Origin: an uncultured Luminiphilus sp.
GTDB taxonomy: Bacteria > Pseudomonadota > Gammaproteobacteria > Pseudomonadales > Halieaceae
Direction: 5' to 3'
Length of the DNA stretch: 64,000 bases
NCBI GenBank assembly: GCA_943840615.1
Contig: CALSVI010000002.1
Coordinates: 62,001 to 126,000, forward strand
Below are positions 1-9,721 of this stretch, piece after piece (the first letter of the stretch is position 1; each line of letters starts with the position of its first letter). Position numbers and translations under genes: made by a program. The notes below the pieces were generated by a model. The model did not search any database and was not told the DNA's origin. It saw nothing but the letters and a program-made list of their open reading frames with translations.

Positions 1-95
1 CCACTTGGGTCCTGTAACCCATCGGCATCGGCCAGTCGCCATTTGATGGCGGTATTGCCCACATCGAGAAGCAGCCACGGTGCCGGGGCTTTCAT
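1..95 (-). CDS. coaX: Type III pantothenate kinase, N-terminal fragment
   Basis: The first 31 residues are visible, reading leftward off the window edge. They hold the motif LLLDVGNTAIKWRL at residues 7-20, which is the ATP-binding DxGNT signature of type III pantothenate kinase (first step of coenzyme A synthesis). The start ATG (95-93) overlaps the birA stop as ATGA, so the two genes are translationally coupled. The birA-coaX order is common in gammaproteobacteria. Only the N-terminus can be judged. Confidence 0.85.
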   Translation of the reverse strand, partial: MKAPAPWLLLDVGNTAIKWRLADADGLQDPS

Positions 96-897
96 GGTGC
101 GCCTCCAATCTGGAGCAAGCTGGCCTCACCGCCAGCCACCACAGACTGGCCTGATGCCGTATTGACCAGCAAAGCGCCGCCCTCATCGATGCCCGCGGCA
201 ATGCCCGTCACCGGCGGCACGCCATCCACGACAACCGACCGGCCTTTAAGGTAATCCCAACGCCGCCAGCGCTGCAGCCACTCTCCCATGCCATATCGAT
301 CGACTTCTGTCAGGCCTTCTGCCAACTGGCTGAGCAGTCTGCCCGCCAACTCATTCCGATCGATATTTGCGCCGATTACCGTGCGCAGGTCTGTCCAGGG
401 ACGGCTAATAGCATCACCTTCACCCATCGGCATATCGACATTGAGTCCGATTCCCATAATGACCGCTGTCGACCGCTATCCTCGCCCACCATCTCAACCA
501 ATATCCCGCCTAGCTTGCGGTCATCGTGAAAAAGATCATTGGGCCACTTAAGCGCCAATTCAGCGCCGTAGTCAGTCTCGACGGTCTCGGCAATCATCGC
601 GCCGATGGCCAGGCTGAGTCCGGACAGCGTCTGCAGAGGCCGCTCGAAACTCCATCCCAGCGAGCAGTAGAGGTTGGCGCCCGCCGGGCTGTGCCAAGTG
701 CGGCCCCGGCGCCCACGACCCTGAGTCTGCTCCTCTGCCAACACCACAGCACCGTGGAACGATCCACCCTGTCCGCGCTCGCGCACCACATCGTTGGTCG
801 ATCCGACTGAGTCACGGACGGCCACACTCAGCAACGGCGCAGACACGGGCGTCAGCGAGGCGACAATGTGGGCAACGTCGAGCGGCGGAGCATTCAT
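92..897 (-). CDS. birA: Biotin--[acetyl-CoA-carboxylase] ligase (one frameshift)
   Basis: BirA activates biotin with ATP and attaches it to the biotin carboxyl carrier protein. The first frame carries DSVGSTND and the biotinyl-AMP loop GRGRRGRTW, then LKWPNDL and KLGGILVEM. The downstream frame continues with the family motif IMGIGLNVDMP and the C-terminal SH3-like domain. The join is near 465-470, where one base appears to be missing after the codons for SGR; the total length (806 nt) fits one lost base. There is no N-terminal winged-helix domain, so this is the short form that cannot act as the biotin repressor. It overlaps coaX by 4 bases. Confidence 0.9.
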
Positions 898-1015
898 ATG
901 ACCGCATCATACCTTCCGTCCAGCCGCTTCACGCGAATTTGTCTCGCCTACTTTACAGCTCGCGTTACCTGTCATCATGGATCATCACGAGCGCACAGCG
1001 GCCTCGAACAGGGAT

Positions 1016-1369
1016 ATGTCCATGCCGATCGTCACACCACGCCTACGGGAACGCCTGCGCTTGCTCGCAATGCTCCTAGCGTTGACGATTGGCATCATGC
1101 TGGTCGCCCAACTCTGGCGGCAGCCGCTGAGCGAGGCAAGCTTGGCAACGGCAGGCCGCGGCGTGCTGTTTATTTTGCTCTCTCTTGGACTCATGGGTAC
1201 CCGGCGACTGAGCGTGGGGCTCACTGCATTGCTATGCAGCGTCTCAGTGCCCGGCTTACTTGCCGTCAATGACACGCCGCAACTGTCCGACGGACTGGAG
1301 ATAATGACCTTGCTGCTGTGTGCGCGGACTGCTGCTGGTCCCCTCGGTCAAAGCACAGCGAGAGGCTAA
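1016..1369 (+). CDS. Small integral membrane protein, DUF2069-like
   Basis: This is a short protein of about 115 residues with three to four hydrophobic segments (around residues 13-28, 40-55, 62-80 and the C-terminus). Layout and length resemble the DUF2069 membrane family, but I recognise no strong motif. The ATG at 1016 or 1022 is preferred over 977 because an AGGGAT sequence precedes it. Near 1318 the next frame gives a more natural hydrophobic end (VRGLLLVPSVKAQREAK) and stops at 1385 in an ATGA overlap with the next gene, so a frameshift is likely here too. Function unknown. Confidence 0.55.
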   Translation: MSMPIVTPRLRERLRLLAMLLALTIGIMLVAQLWRQPLSEASLATAGRGVLFILLSLGLMGTRRLSVGLTALLCSVSVPGLLAVNDTPQLSDGLEIMTLLLCARTAAGPLGQSTARG

Positions 1370-1381
1370 AGATCGACCAAT

Positions 1382-1856
1382 ATGACGGTTGCCCGCGCCC
1401 TGCTGACCACCCCCCTAGGCACCCTGACGCTGGAGGCCAGCGAGCGAGGGCTCACCGGGCTGCAGTTTGCCCATCGACACAAAATGGGCGCAGATAGCCC
1501 GGGCAGCAACCCGATCCTCACCTTGGCAAAGCGTGAGCTGAATGCCTACTTCGCACAGCGCCTCACCCGCTTCACTGTCCCCCTCGATTGGCAGAGGAAC
1601 GCCCTTTCAGGAGTCGGTGTGGGAAGCCCTTCTCGACATACCCTTCGGCGAGACGGTCAGCTACGGGGAGATTGCCAGAGCCATTGACCGACCTCAGTCC
1701 GCCAGGCCCGTTGGCGGTGCCGTGGGCCGCAACCCGCTCCCGATTATCGTGCCCTGTCATCGCGTGATCGGCAGCGACCAAACCCTCACCGGCTTTACCG
1801 GAGGGCTCAACATTAAAGTGGCTTTACTCGAACTCGAAGGCCGACGAATCGACTGA
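1382..1856 (+). CDS. ogt: Methylated-DNA--protein-cysteine methyltransferase (one frameshift)
   Basis: This suicide enzyme moves the alkyl group from O6-alkylguanine to its own cysteine. The second frame holds the DNA-binding helix-turn-helix ([24 protein letters not shown], shown here only as landmarks 1604-1675) and the active site VPCHRV with the acceptor cysteine. The first frame supplies the N-terminal domain [13 protein letters not shown]. The frames join at about 1595, where one extra A after CAG breaks the family string GTPFQ; the length of 475 nt fits one inserted base. Ada C-terminal domain is an alternative name, but no AdaA part is present. Confidence 0.88.
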
Positions 1857-1858
1857 GC

Positions 1859-2092
1859 TTACGCATTGAGGTCGGGAATCATCTCGTCCTTCAACCGCTG
1901 AATCGATTCCTTTAGCCGCAGCTTCTCTTTCTTCAGGCGCTGCACCAACAGCTGGTTCTGCCAGGGTCGCGATTGGAGTTCGACGATTTTCTGATCCAGC
2001 GTGCGGTGCTGCGTTTGCATCAGTGCCAACCGCTCAACCGGCGAGAGATCCTCGTTAGCCGCCGATTCATCTGGTCCCACGCGTTCTGTCAT
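1859..2092 (-). CDS. YdcH/DUF465 family small coiled-coil protein
   Basis: This is a 77-residue, highly charged helical protein. It has the DUF465 pattern: HRTLDQKIVEL in the middle, then LVQRLKKEKLRLKESIQRLKD and the ending MIPDLNA. The family is widespread and its role is not established. It runs convergently against the preceding methyltransferase gene with only 2 bases between the stops. Nothing recognisable lies in the 148 bases between its start and the cysQ stop. Confidence 0.8.
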   Translation of the reverse strand: MTERVGPDESAANEDLSPVERLALMQTQHRTLDQKIVELQSRPWQNQLLVQRLKKEKLRLKESIQRLKDEMIPDLNA

Positions 2093-2240
2093 GCACTACC
2101 CTACTGTCGCCTGAGCGTGAATCTAACTGGGGATGGGTGACACTGACAAGCATCCCGCTAATGAAAGCCCGACTCGATGCCCGCCAATCAATAAGCTTTC
2201 GCCACCCCACACGATGTGCTCACAGGCGCGATGACCGAGA

Positions 2241-3134
2241 TCACAGATCCGGGTCAGGGATCAACTCGAGATAATCAATCTGCCTGTCACCGGCGGCCAC
2301 GAACTTAGGGGCTTTCAGGCTATCCCATTGGTTATAGCGAATCGGCGCGCCCTCGAGCGTGGTGACCCGCCCCCCTGCGGCACGAACAAGTGCATCGCCC
2401 GCCGCCAAATCCCACTCGTAACAGGGCGACGTCCGCGGATAAATATCGGCTCCGCCCGATGCCACATCGCAGAATTTGAGGGCACTACCCGCATTGAGCC
2501 GCACTGCCCCCTCTGCCAGCTCAGAGAGTCGGTTCAGCATGACCTGAACACGCTCCTCACGATGGCGCGCACTGGCCGACATCACCAGCTCGGTGCTGCG
2601 ATTCAGCGAGCGAGTCGTCAATCTTTCGCCCTCTTCACTGGAGAACAGCGGATAACGCCATGCGCCCCACTCAGGCACACCCAGATCGATGTGGCCACGA
2701 TTGGGCGCTGCAATAAGACCCAGCACGGCTTCGGCGTCGACAATCAGTGCAATGTTCACCGTGAATTCCCCAGTGGCCTCGAGAAACTCGCGAGTGCCGT
2801 CCAGCGGGTCGATCATCCAACACACCGGCCACTCCCGGCGGCCAATTAACTGTTCGAGGGTCGATTCTTCAGACAGGATGGGAATCTCGGGTGTCAGGTC
2901 TTGCAAGGTCTGACAAATCAAACGATGGGAAGCATGGTCGGCTTCAGTGACGGGACTGGCGTCAGACTTTTGGCTGACCGCCACCTCGCCTAGGACGGCA
3001 TATAAATCGAGAATGCACTGCGAGGCGTCTGCGGCGAGCGCCCTCAGTGCAGTAATGAGAGCCGGCAACGTCAGTTTTGTCTCCCGCAGCGTCGCATCGA
3101 GGCCGGGGTTGCCGCTATAGTGAGGTTCGTTCAT
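2241..3134 (-). CDS. cysQ: 3'(2'),5'-bisphosphate nucleotidase CysQ
   Basis: CysQ removes the 3' phosphate from PAP, a by-product of sulfate assimilation. It belongs to the inositol monophosphatase family of metal-dependent phosphatases. Metal ligands are visible as SEE (residues 88-90) and DPLDGT (109-114), with the second signature YEWDLAAGDAL near the C-terminus. The start at 3134 (MNEPHYSG) gives 297 residues, somewhat longer than E. coli CysQ; upstream in-frame sequence reads into the divergent gene. Only 19 bases separate its start from that of the divergent yrfG. Confidence 0.92.
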   Translation of the reverse strand: MNEPHYSGNPGLDATLRETKLTLPALITALRALAADASQCILDLYAVLGEVAVSQKSDASPVTEADHASHRLICQTLQDLTPEIPILSEESTLEQLIGRREWPVCWMIDPLDGTREFLEATGEFTVNIALIVDAEAVLGLIAAPNRGHIDLGVPEWGAWRYPLFSSEEGERLTTRSLNRSTELVMSASARHREERVQVMLNRLSELAEGAVRLNAGSALKFCDVASGGADIYPRTSPCYEWDLAAGDALVRAAGGRVTTLEGAPIRYNQWDSLKAPKFVAAGDRQIDYLELIPDPDL

Positions 3135-3153
3135 TGCGACAGGGTAGCACCCG

Positions 3154-3859
3154 ATGGCAATCACTGTGACCTCCAGTCTATCGGTAGAAGGCGTCGACTG
3201 GTCCAAACTCGATACCATTTTGCTCGACATGGACGGCACGCTTCTCGATCTGGAGTTCGATAATCTCTTCTGGGGCACCGTGATTCCCGGCGAGTGGGGC
3301 CGTCAGCGAGGGCTCGACGTTAAGACCAGCCAGGAAACGCTCGCGCCTCTTTTTAAAGATCGAAAGAGGCAAGCTGAACTGGTACTGCCTCGATTTCTGG
3401 AGTCGCACACTCGAACTGGACATCCTGACGATCAAAGCCGGTTATACCGACGGCATTCGCTGGCGCCCTCAGGCGGAGACCTTTCTGCGACATTTACAGG
3501 CGAGCCACCTCGACGTGGTGATGATCACCAACGCCCACCCCCTCACACTTGATATGAAGGCCGAGCGGCTTCCACTGGCTCAGTGGTTCGACGCCATGAT
3601 CAGCTCTCACCAGTATGGTGCGCCCAAGGAAACGCCAACCTTCTGGGATACGCTGATGACAGAGAGACCGTTCGACCCCCAGCGAACCCTGTTTGTCGAT
3701 GACTCGGAGTACGTCCTCGATTCAGCGCAGGAATTCGGCATCGCACACCTACTGACATTGCGGCAGCCCGACTCTTCCTTGCCGGTAAGGCTCACAACGC
3801 GTTTCCCGGCCATCCATCACTTTGAGGAAATCCTCGACGGGTTACCCGACATTGACTGA
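3154..3859 (+). CDS. yrfG: HAD-family GMP/IMP nucleotidase YrfG (one frameshift)
   Basis: This is a haloacid dehalogenase-like phosphatase of the YrfG type. Motif I is LLDMDGTLLDLEFDN, motif II is ITNAHP and motif IV is LFVDDSEYVLDSA. Between about 3357 and 3515 the correct sequence lies in the neighbouring frame (KLNWYCLDFWSRTLELDI, a close match to the family). The join falls in the run TTTTTAAA at 3350-3357 and the length of 706 nt implies one inserted base. It is followed by hslR with an 8-base overlap. Confidence 0.88.
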
Positions 3860-4259
3860 CAGCGAACACGGCAGCAACAAGGTCCGCATTGACAAATGGC
3901 TCTGGGCGGCACGGTTTTTCAAAACCCGAACACTGGCTAAAACGGCGATTGAAGGCGGCAAGGTACAGCTTGCGGGGCAACGAGTGAAAGTCTCTAGGGA
4001 AGTCATCCCGGGCGATGTGTTACGAATTCGACAGGGCTGGGATGAGCGCGAGGTGCTGATCAAAGCCGTCAGCGAACAACGCCGCGCCGCACCAATTGCC
4101 CAGGCCTTGTATGAGGAGACCGAAACCAGCCTCGACCGACGGGCCCGTGCCGCAGAAGCACGGAAAGCGGCAGGCACCTTGGCACGACCCTCGCAGCGGC
4201 CCGGTAAGCACGAACGCAAAGCGCTGGAACGCCTGCGGAAACAGTTCGACCCCTCCTGA
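3852..4259 (+). CDS. hslR: Heat shock protein 15, S4-domain RNA-binding protein
   Basis: Hsp15 binds free 50S subunits carrying a nascent chain and helps recycle stalled ribosomes. The S4 domain begins VRIDKWLWAARFFKTRTLA and continues IEGGKVQLAGQRVK; a basic C-terminal tail (RPGKHERKALERLRKQ) follows, as in E. coli HslR. No ATG is available near the N-terminus. A TTG at 3852 gives the expected nine or so residues before the S4 domain and overlaps the yrfG stop by 8 bases; a longer TTG start at 3822 is possible. Confidence 0.87.
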   Translation: MTDSEHGSNKVRIDKWLWAARFFKTRTLAKTAIEGGKVQLAGQRVKVSREVIPGDVLRIRQGWDEREVLIKAVSEQRRAAPIAQALYEETETSLDRRARAAEARKAAGTLARPSQRPGKHERKALERLRKQFDPS

Positions 4260-4291
4260 TTTAGCGCGACGCTCCCGCGGGGAGTTGGGGT

Positions 4292-6209
4292 ATGATCGTT
4301 GGCATGATTGAAGATCTGCCGACAGTTCGACCCTCTACACCGCTGCTGGATAGCCTATCGACTGACCTCGATGGACTGGGCCAACTCGAGAGCCATGAGT
4401 TGGTTCGCCTGGCGGAAGAGCTGCGGCACGATCTCTTGTATTCTGTGGCAGGCACCGGCGGGCATTTTGGTGCGGGGCTGGGCGTTGTCGAACTGACCGT
4501 GGCGCTGCATCACGTTTTCAATACACCCCACGATCGCATTGTGTGGGATGTCGGTCATCAGACCTACCCGCATAAAATTCTCACGGGGCGGCGTGATCGC
4601 ATGGGCAGCATGCGGCAGATAGAGGGCCTGTCGGGCTTTCCCAAGCGCTCCGAAAGCCCTTTCGATACTTTCGGGGTTGGACACTCTTCAACCAGCATTT
4701 CTGCCGCAATGGGCATGGCCTTGGCGGCACAAAAACAGGGTATTGATCGCAAAGTCATTGCCGTCATCGGTGACGGTGCCATTACCGGTGGCATGGCCTT
4801 TGAGGCGCTGGCCCACGCCGGACATGAGCGCCCCAATATGCTGGTCATCCTGAATGACAATCAGATGTCGATCGGGCATAACACCGGCGGTCTGGCCACC
4901 TACTTTGCCAAGATCTGGGCCAGCAAGACCTACACCGCCCTGCGAGAAGGCTCCAAGAAAATTCTGGGGCACGTTCGCGGCGCGTGGGACCTGGCTAAAA
5001 AAACCGAAGAACATATGAAAGGCATGGTGGCACCGGGCACCATGTTTGAGGAGCTGGGTTGGCACTACATCGGCCCATTGGATGGTCATGACCTACCCCA
5101 GCTCGTCAGCACACTCAAAGTCATGGCAGACCTCAAGGGCCCCCAGTTCCTGCACATTCGCACGGTGAAAGGCAAAGGCTTCGCCCCGGCGGAGCGAGAC
5201 CCCGTCGGCTACCACGCGATCAATAAATTAGAACCGGCAAAAGCTGCCAAGTCGGCAGTCCCCGTCAAGCCGAAGGCACCCAAGTATCAGGATGTGTTTG
5301 GCCAATGGCTCTGTGATCTCGCGAAGGTAGATAACCGCGTTGTAGGCATTACTCCTGCCATGTGCGAGGGATCCGGGATGGTCCAGATACGCCAAACAAT
5401 TCCCTGACCGGTTTTACGACGTGGCCATCGCTGAACAGCACTCGGTGACGTTAGCAGCTGGCATGGCTTGCGATGGGTTGAAGCCCGTGCTGGCGATCTA
5501 CTCAACTTTTCTGCAGCGAGGCTACGACCAACTGATACATGACGTAGCCCTCCAAGAGCTGGATGTCACGCTGGCGATCGATCGAGCCGGCCTGGTCGGT
5601 CAGGATGGCCCCACCCATCACGGCACCTTTGATCTGTCTTATCTGCGTTGCATTCCTAACATGGTGATTGGTGCGCCCAGCGACGAAAACCAATGCCGAA
5701 AAATGCTGCAAAGCGCGTGGCTGCATGAGGGTCCTGCCGCGGTCCGCTATCCCAGAGGCGAGGGAACCGGCGCCGCCATCGACGCAGGGCTACCCACAGT
5801 AGAAATCGGCAAGGCCAGCGTGGTCAGGCAGGGTACCGGGATTGCCATCCTGAATTTCGGGGTGCTCCTCGACCAGGCGCTCCTCGCTGCAGAGACGCTC
5901 AACGCGACGGTAGTGGATATGCGCTGGGTGAAGCCTCTCGACGCGGCTATGATTCTCTCCCTGGTAGAACAGCACGACATGCTCATCACCCTAGAAGAAA
6001 ATGCCGTCGCAGGCGGCGCAGGCAGTGGAGTGGCCGAATTCCTCGCTGAATCCGGCGTCGTGTGCAATCTGCGCCATATTGGCATCGCGGATCATTTTAT
6101 CGCTCATGCAGGACAAGGTGAATGCCGACAACTCGCAGGGCTGACGGCGGAGTCGATCATCGCTGCAGCGCAAAGCGCAACCGAACCAAACAGCCAGCAG
6201 GCTCTCTAA
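4292..6209 (+). CDS. dxs: 1-deoxy-D-xylulose-5-phosphate synthase (one frameshift)
   Basis: Dxs condenses pyruvate and glyceraldehyde 3-phosphate in the first step of the MEP isoprenoid pathway, using thiamine diphosphate. Residues 58-64 (HFGAGLG), the cofactor motif GDGAITGG from residue 160, and LNDNQMSIG are in the first frame. The pyrimidine and transketolase C domains ([44 protein letters not shown]) are in the second. The reading frame breaks at about 5387, where one extra A splits the family string [17 protein letters not shown] lies 7 bases before the ATG. As dxs is normally indispensable, the break is unlikely to be biological. Confidence 0.95.
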
Positions 6210-6236
6210 CTCACTATCTCCGGGAAGTACGCAAGC

Positions 6237-6482
6237 GTGGCAAAGTCGAGCAAAGATCAACCCTCCCCCAGCATCACACAGCAAATGGCAGAGCTGAGTG
6301 ATTTGGTTGAGCAACTAGAAGACCCCGAGATCGAGCTGGAGGCGGCTTTGGTTCTGTATGAAAAGGGCGTCCAGCTCAGCAGCAGTATTCAGAAAACGCT
6401 GGAATCGGCAGAACAACGAGTTGCACAGGTTGCCGCAGACGGGTCGTTAGTCGAGGAGGACAACTCGGCGGCAGAGGGCTGA
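6237..6482 (+). CDS. xseB: Exodeoxyribonuclease VII small subunit
   Basis: XseB is the small helical subunit that assembles on XseA to form exonuclease VII. This 81-residue acidic protein has the family core MAELSDLVEQLEDPEIELEAAL followed by YEKGVQLSSSIQKTLESAEQRV. The start is GTG, with GGGAAG about ten bases upstream. It lies 27 bases after dxs and 7 bases before ispA, so the three are probably one transcript. The order dxs-xseB-ispA differs from the xseB-ispA-dxs order of E. coli. Confidence 0.92.
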   Translation: MAKSSKDQPSPSITQQMAELSDLVEQLEDPEIELEAALVLYEKGVQLSSSIQKTLESAEQRVAQVAADGSLVEEDNSAAEG

Positions 6483-6489
6483 CGCCGTC

Positions 6490-7320
6490 ATGGAACCTTT
6501 CGCCTGGCTGTCCTGCCCCGACCCCCGACTCGCAAGCGCACTTCGTTATCTTGCCCAGCACCCGGGCAAACAACTCCGCAGTCGCCTCACCCTCACCTGC
6601 GCCGAAGTGGTGGCGGGAGAATCCGTGCCTGCGGCGGTGATGGCTGGCGAAGCGATCGAACTACTCCACACTTACTCACTCGTTCACGATGACCTCCCTG
6701 CGATGGATGATGATGACCTGAGAAGAGGCCAGCCAACGCTGCATTGCGCCTTTGACGAAGCCACGGCCATTCTGGCAGGGGATGGACTGCAGGCCGCTGC
6801 GTTTCAGAGGCTGATCGACATCGAGTCGGTGAGCGCGGAGCAACGGCTTGAGATGCTGCGGGTGGTCAGCACGGCGGTTGGCTTTCACGGCATGGTGGGT
6901 GGTCAGGCGCTGGATTTGGCTGCCGAGCACCGGGCGGTGCCGGTGGCCCAATTGCGGGAGATCCATCACCTCAAAACCGGAGCGCTGATCTCGGCTGCCG
7001 CTGAAGTGGGGGCCATCTGTGCCAACGCCTCAATGGAGCAACGCCAAGCAGTGGTGCGGTTTGCCAGCGCCGTCGGACTCGCCTTTCAAGTGACTGACGA
7101 TGTGCTGGACGTTACTAGCGACAGCGCCTCGTTGGGAAAAACCGCTGGCAAAGACGAACGGGCAGAGAAATCGACCTACGTCAGCACCCTCGGGTTAGAG
7201 GGGGCAAAACAGGAAGCGGATCAGCTGCTAGCCGAGGCACTCAATGCGCTGACTGATTTTGGAGAACGAGCGGAACCCCTTCGCCTTCTCGCCCGGAAGA
7301 TGGTGCATCGCGAAACATAG
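6490..7320 (+). CDS. ispA: Farnesyl diphosphate synthase (polyprenyl synthetase)
   Basis: This enzyme adds isopentenyl diphosphate to allylic diphosphates to make farnesyl diphosphate. The first aspartate-rich motif DDLPAMDDDDLRRG is at residues 67-80 and the second, FQVTDDVLDV, near residues 196-205. Both are complete, as is the substrate motif GKQLRSRLTL at residues 26-35. Its 276 residues are slightly short for the family (about 295), mostly at the N-terminus. It is convergent with pgpA, with 28 bases between the stops. Confidence 0.93.
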   Translation: MEPFAWLSCPDPRLASALRYLAQHPGKQLRSRLTLTCAEVVAGESVPAAVMAGEAIELLHTYSLVHDDLPAMDDDDLRRGQPTLHCAFDEATAILAGDGLQAAAFQRLIDIESVSAEQRLEMLRVVSTAVGFHGMVGGQALDLAAEHRAVPVAQLREIHHLKTGALISAAAEVGAICANASMEQRQAVVRFASAVGLAFQVTDDVLDVTSDSASLGKTAGKDERAEKSTYVSTLGLEGAKQEADQLLAEALNALTDFGERAEPLRLLARKMVHRET

Positions 7321-7348
7321 GTTCACACAAGACTGAGGTCATATTGCC

Positions 7349-7873
7349 TCAGGGCGTCGTCACGGCCATTAATAGCAACGTCATACAGCCGCCTGCCATT
7401 AACCCGGCCGCCAGGTCATCCAACACAACGCCCCAAGCCCCGGGCACGCGACGCTCTAGCACCTCAACTGGCCAGGGTTTAACGATGTCAAAGACGCGAA
7501 ACAGTGCCAAAGAGCCCAGCAACAAAAGTCCGCTCGGCAAGGGAAAGGTCAATACGGTCATGGGAATCAACAGTGTCAACCAGACGCCGACCACCTCGTC
7601 GATCACGATCGCGGGATGATCGATGACACCCCAGCTTTCGCCCGCGCGACTGGCTGACCAAACCGCTAACAGCACCGCAAGCAGCCAGGACCACCAATGC
7701 CAGCTAAGGGATACTCCCAATGTGCCCGCAAGACACGCCGCGGCGAATACACTCCCGACGGTTCCGGGGGCAATGGGCGATAGACCCGTCCCGCAACCGC
7801 TGGCAACCCATGTTGCGATATTCGTGATGCCTGCCTTGGTTGGGTTGTCGGTGTCAGTGTGCAAAGTGGTCAT
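7349..7873 (-). CDS. pgpA: Phosphatidylglycerophosphatase A
   Basis: PgpA dephosphorylates phosphatidylglycerol phosphate at the inner membrane. The 174-residue protein has the family landmarks GTGLSPIAPGTVGS near the start, VIDEVVGVWLTL in the middle and FRVFDIVKPWPV with PGAWGVVLDDLAAG toward the end, plus several hydrophobic spans. The ATG at 7873 overlaps the end of thiL by 20 bases; a longer upstream reading has no family similarity. It ends the nrdR-rib-nusB-thiL-pgpA cluster. Confidence 0.93.
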   Translation of the reverse strand: MTTLHTDTDNPTKAGITNIATWVASGCGTGLSPIAPGTVGSVFAAACLAGTLGVSLSWHWWSWLLAVLLAVWSASRAGESWGVIDHPAIVIDEVVGVWLTLLIPMTVLTFPLPSGLLLLGSLALFRVFDIVKPWPVEVLERRVPGAWGVVLDDLAAGLMAGGCMTLLLMAVTTP

Positions 7874-8780
7874 AGCCGGCTCGTTCGGGAACGCGGTCAC
7901 AGGATATCCCGCTTCCCGAAACAACACGACCAATTTGAGTGCAACCCGCTGGCAGGGGCGTGTTGCAGGGCAACGCAAATAGCAACTCATAATCGTCACC
8001 GCCCGCCAGCGCCCAATCCTTTGCCTGCCGCATATCGACGACCGAGCACAGCGCGTCTGACAAAGGCAGCAGACTGCTGTCGACCTCGATCGCTACGCCG
8101 CTGCACGTTGCAAGGTGCCCCGCATCCGCGAGCAATCCGTCCGAGATATCGATACAAGCCGAGGCGAGATCTCGCAGTGTTTGGCCCAAAGTCAGGCGCG
8201 CGACGGGCCTGGTAAAACGAGCCGCCAGAACGCCCGAGATGCTAGCGTCAGCAACCGACAGATCGCCTTTCAGGATCTCCAGGCCGGCCGCCGCATCACC
8301 CAGCGTGCCGCTGACACACAGACGATCTCCCGGCTCCGCTCCACTCCGGGCCATAAACTGATCAGCAGGCGTCGACCCCATCACCGTCACGGTGATCGCG
8401 AGCGGTCCCCTCGTGGTATCCCCCCCCACGAGCGGCAGCCCTGTCTCTGCGCAGACGGTCCCGAGACCGGTCGAGAAATCCCTCAGCCATGCACTATCTG
8501 CCTCGGGAAGAGTTAATGAGAGCAAAGACGCCATGGGAACCGCGCCCATCGCCGCGAGATCACTCGCAGCAGCCATCACGCTCCGGTAGGCAATATCCGA
8601 AGCGGGAAGATTGGCCAAGAAATGTGCGCCCTCGAGTGCGGTATCCGTTGAAATCTGGAGTACGTGTCCTTCGGGTATCTGGAGGACCGCAGCATCATCA
8701 CCCATACCGAGCCGAACTGCCGCGCCCTCCCCCAAACCGGTGAAGTAGTTCTGAATCAGTTCGAATTCACTGCTCGTCAT
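7854..8780 (-). CDS. thiL: Thiamine-monophosphate kinase
   Basis: ThiL phosphorylates thiamine monophosphate to the active cofactor thiamine diphosphate. Visible motifs are GMGDDAAVL near residue 26, STDTALEGAHF, the catalytic and metal segment VGGDTTRG, CIDISDGLLADAGHL, and GGDDYELLFALP near the C-terminus. The ATG at 8780 shares one base with the nusB stop (TGATG). At 308 residues it is close to family length and complete. Confidence 0.95.
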   Translation of the reverse strand: MTSSEFELIQNYFTGLGEGAAVRLGMGDDAAVLQIPEGHVLQISTDTALEGAHFLANLPASDIAYRSVMAAASDLAAMGAVPMASLLSLTLPEADSAWLRDFSTGLGTVCAETGLPLVGGDTTRGPLAITVTVMGSTPADQFMARSGAEPGDRLCVSGTLGDAAAGLEILKGDLSVADASISGVLAARFTRPVARLTLGQTLRDLASACIDISDGLLADAGHLATCSGVAIEVDSSLLPLSDALCSVVDMRQAKDWALAGGDDYELLFALPCNTPLPAGCTQIGRVVSGSGISCDRVPERAGYDHFAH

Positions 8781-9226
8781 CAACGTTCTTGCGCGTGTTC
8801 CACCGTTCGCAGATCCCGCGCCACCTTGTCGAGCACACCATTGATATACCCATGTGAGTCCGTTGCACCAAATTTCTTTGCCAGCGCCACCGCTTCGCTG
8901 ATGACCACTTTGTAAGGCACGTCTATTCGGTCTCTCAACTCGAAGGTACCCAACCGCAGCAGATTTCTCTCAATCGGGTCGAGCTCATCCAGCGTTCGAT
9001 CCAGCACCGGATCAAAAAGGGCTTCGAGGGCCTCGACATGCGCTGCCACCCCCTTCAGTACCGCACTGAAATAGTCGCCATCAGTATGCTGAAAATCGTT
9101 ATCAACGCGAAATTCCGCCTCGATATCAGTCACGCTCGCCCCGGAAAGAGTCCACTGATAAAGCGCCTGTAAAGCAAAGTGCCGAGCTTTGCGCCGCTGC
9201 GCCGCAAGGGCGTTTTGCTGAGCCAT
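8780..9226 (-). CDS. nusB: Transcription antitermination protein NusB
   Basis: NusB pairs with ribosomal protein S10 on boxA RNA to prevent premature termination in rRNA operons. The 148-residue helical protein has the classic strings RRKARHFALQALYQW, ELDPIERNLLRLGTFEL, YKVVISEAVALAKKFGATDSHGYINGVLD (9 kb region 8850-8940) and the short C-terminal tail. Start and stop each share one base with neighbours ribH and thiL, showing tight coupling. Confidence 0.95.
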   Translation of the reverse strand: MAQQNALAAQRRKARHFALQALYQWTLSGASVTDIEAEFRVDNDFQHTDGDYFSAVLKGVAAHVEALEALFDPVLDRTLDELDPIERNLLRLGTFELRDRIDVPYKVVISEAVALAKKFGATDSHGYINGVLDKVARDLRTVEHAQER

Positions 9227-9708
9227 CAGTCGCGCATCGTCCGCAGCAGACTCACCATCTCGACCGCACTCATGGCAGCCTCGGCACCTTTGTTCTCATC
9301 GTCGTCACCTGAACGTTCCTGAGCCTGCGCGAGCGTATCCACCGTCAGCACGCCAAATGCCACCGGCTTGCCAGACGCTAACGCCACAGCACCGATGCCG
9401 CGGGTGCACTCACCCGCCACATATTCGAAATGCGGCGTGCCGCCGCGAATCACCGCGCCCAGCGCGATGACGGCATCGCAGTCTTGGCGCTCGGCGGCCG
9501 CCTGACAGGCCAACGGAATCTCGAACGCGCCGGGCACATGAACCACCCGGACTTTCTCTGCAGGAACTCCGGCATCAGACAATGCCCGCATCGCGCCGCC
9601 GAGCAGGCCATCGACGATCTCCTCATTCCAACGCGTGATCACGATCACGTAACCGCCGTCATGACCGGACGCCCGTGTGAGTGAATTGTCGATCCCTTTA
9701 CCAGACAT
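9226..9708 (-). CDS. ribH: 6,7-dimethyl-8-ribityllumazine synthase
   Basis: RibH makes lumazine from the pyrimidine intermediate and dihydroxybutanone phosphate, the penultimate step of riboflavin synthesis. Motifs are [39 protein letters not shown] (with the catalytic histidine) and [15 protein letters not shown]. The ATG at 9708 was chosen because upstream residues have no family similarity. At 160 residues it is of normal length. It lies 13 bases after the RibBA-like gene. Confidence 0.95.
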   Translation of the reverse strand: MSGKGIDNSLTRASGHDGGYVIVITRWNEEIVDGLLGGAMRALSDAGVPAEKVRVVHVPGAFEIPLACQAAAERQDCDAVIALGAVIRGGTPHFEYVAGECTRGIGAVALASGKPVAFGVLTVDTLAQAQERSGDDDENKGAEAAMSAVEMVSLLRTMRD

Positions 9709-9721
9709 GAATGGTGATTCC

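Noticed and set aside
5380-5425. Programmed ribosomal frameshifting in dxs
   Set aside because: There is no slippery heptamer at the join, dxs is not known to be recoded, and a dozen other genes show similar one-base breaks, so sequence error is simpler.
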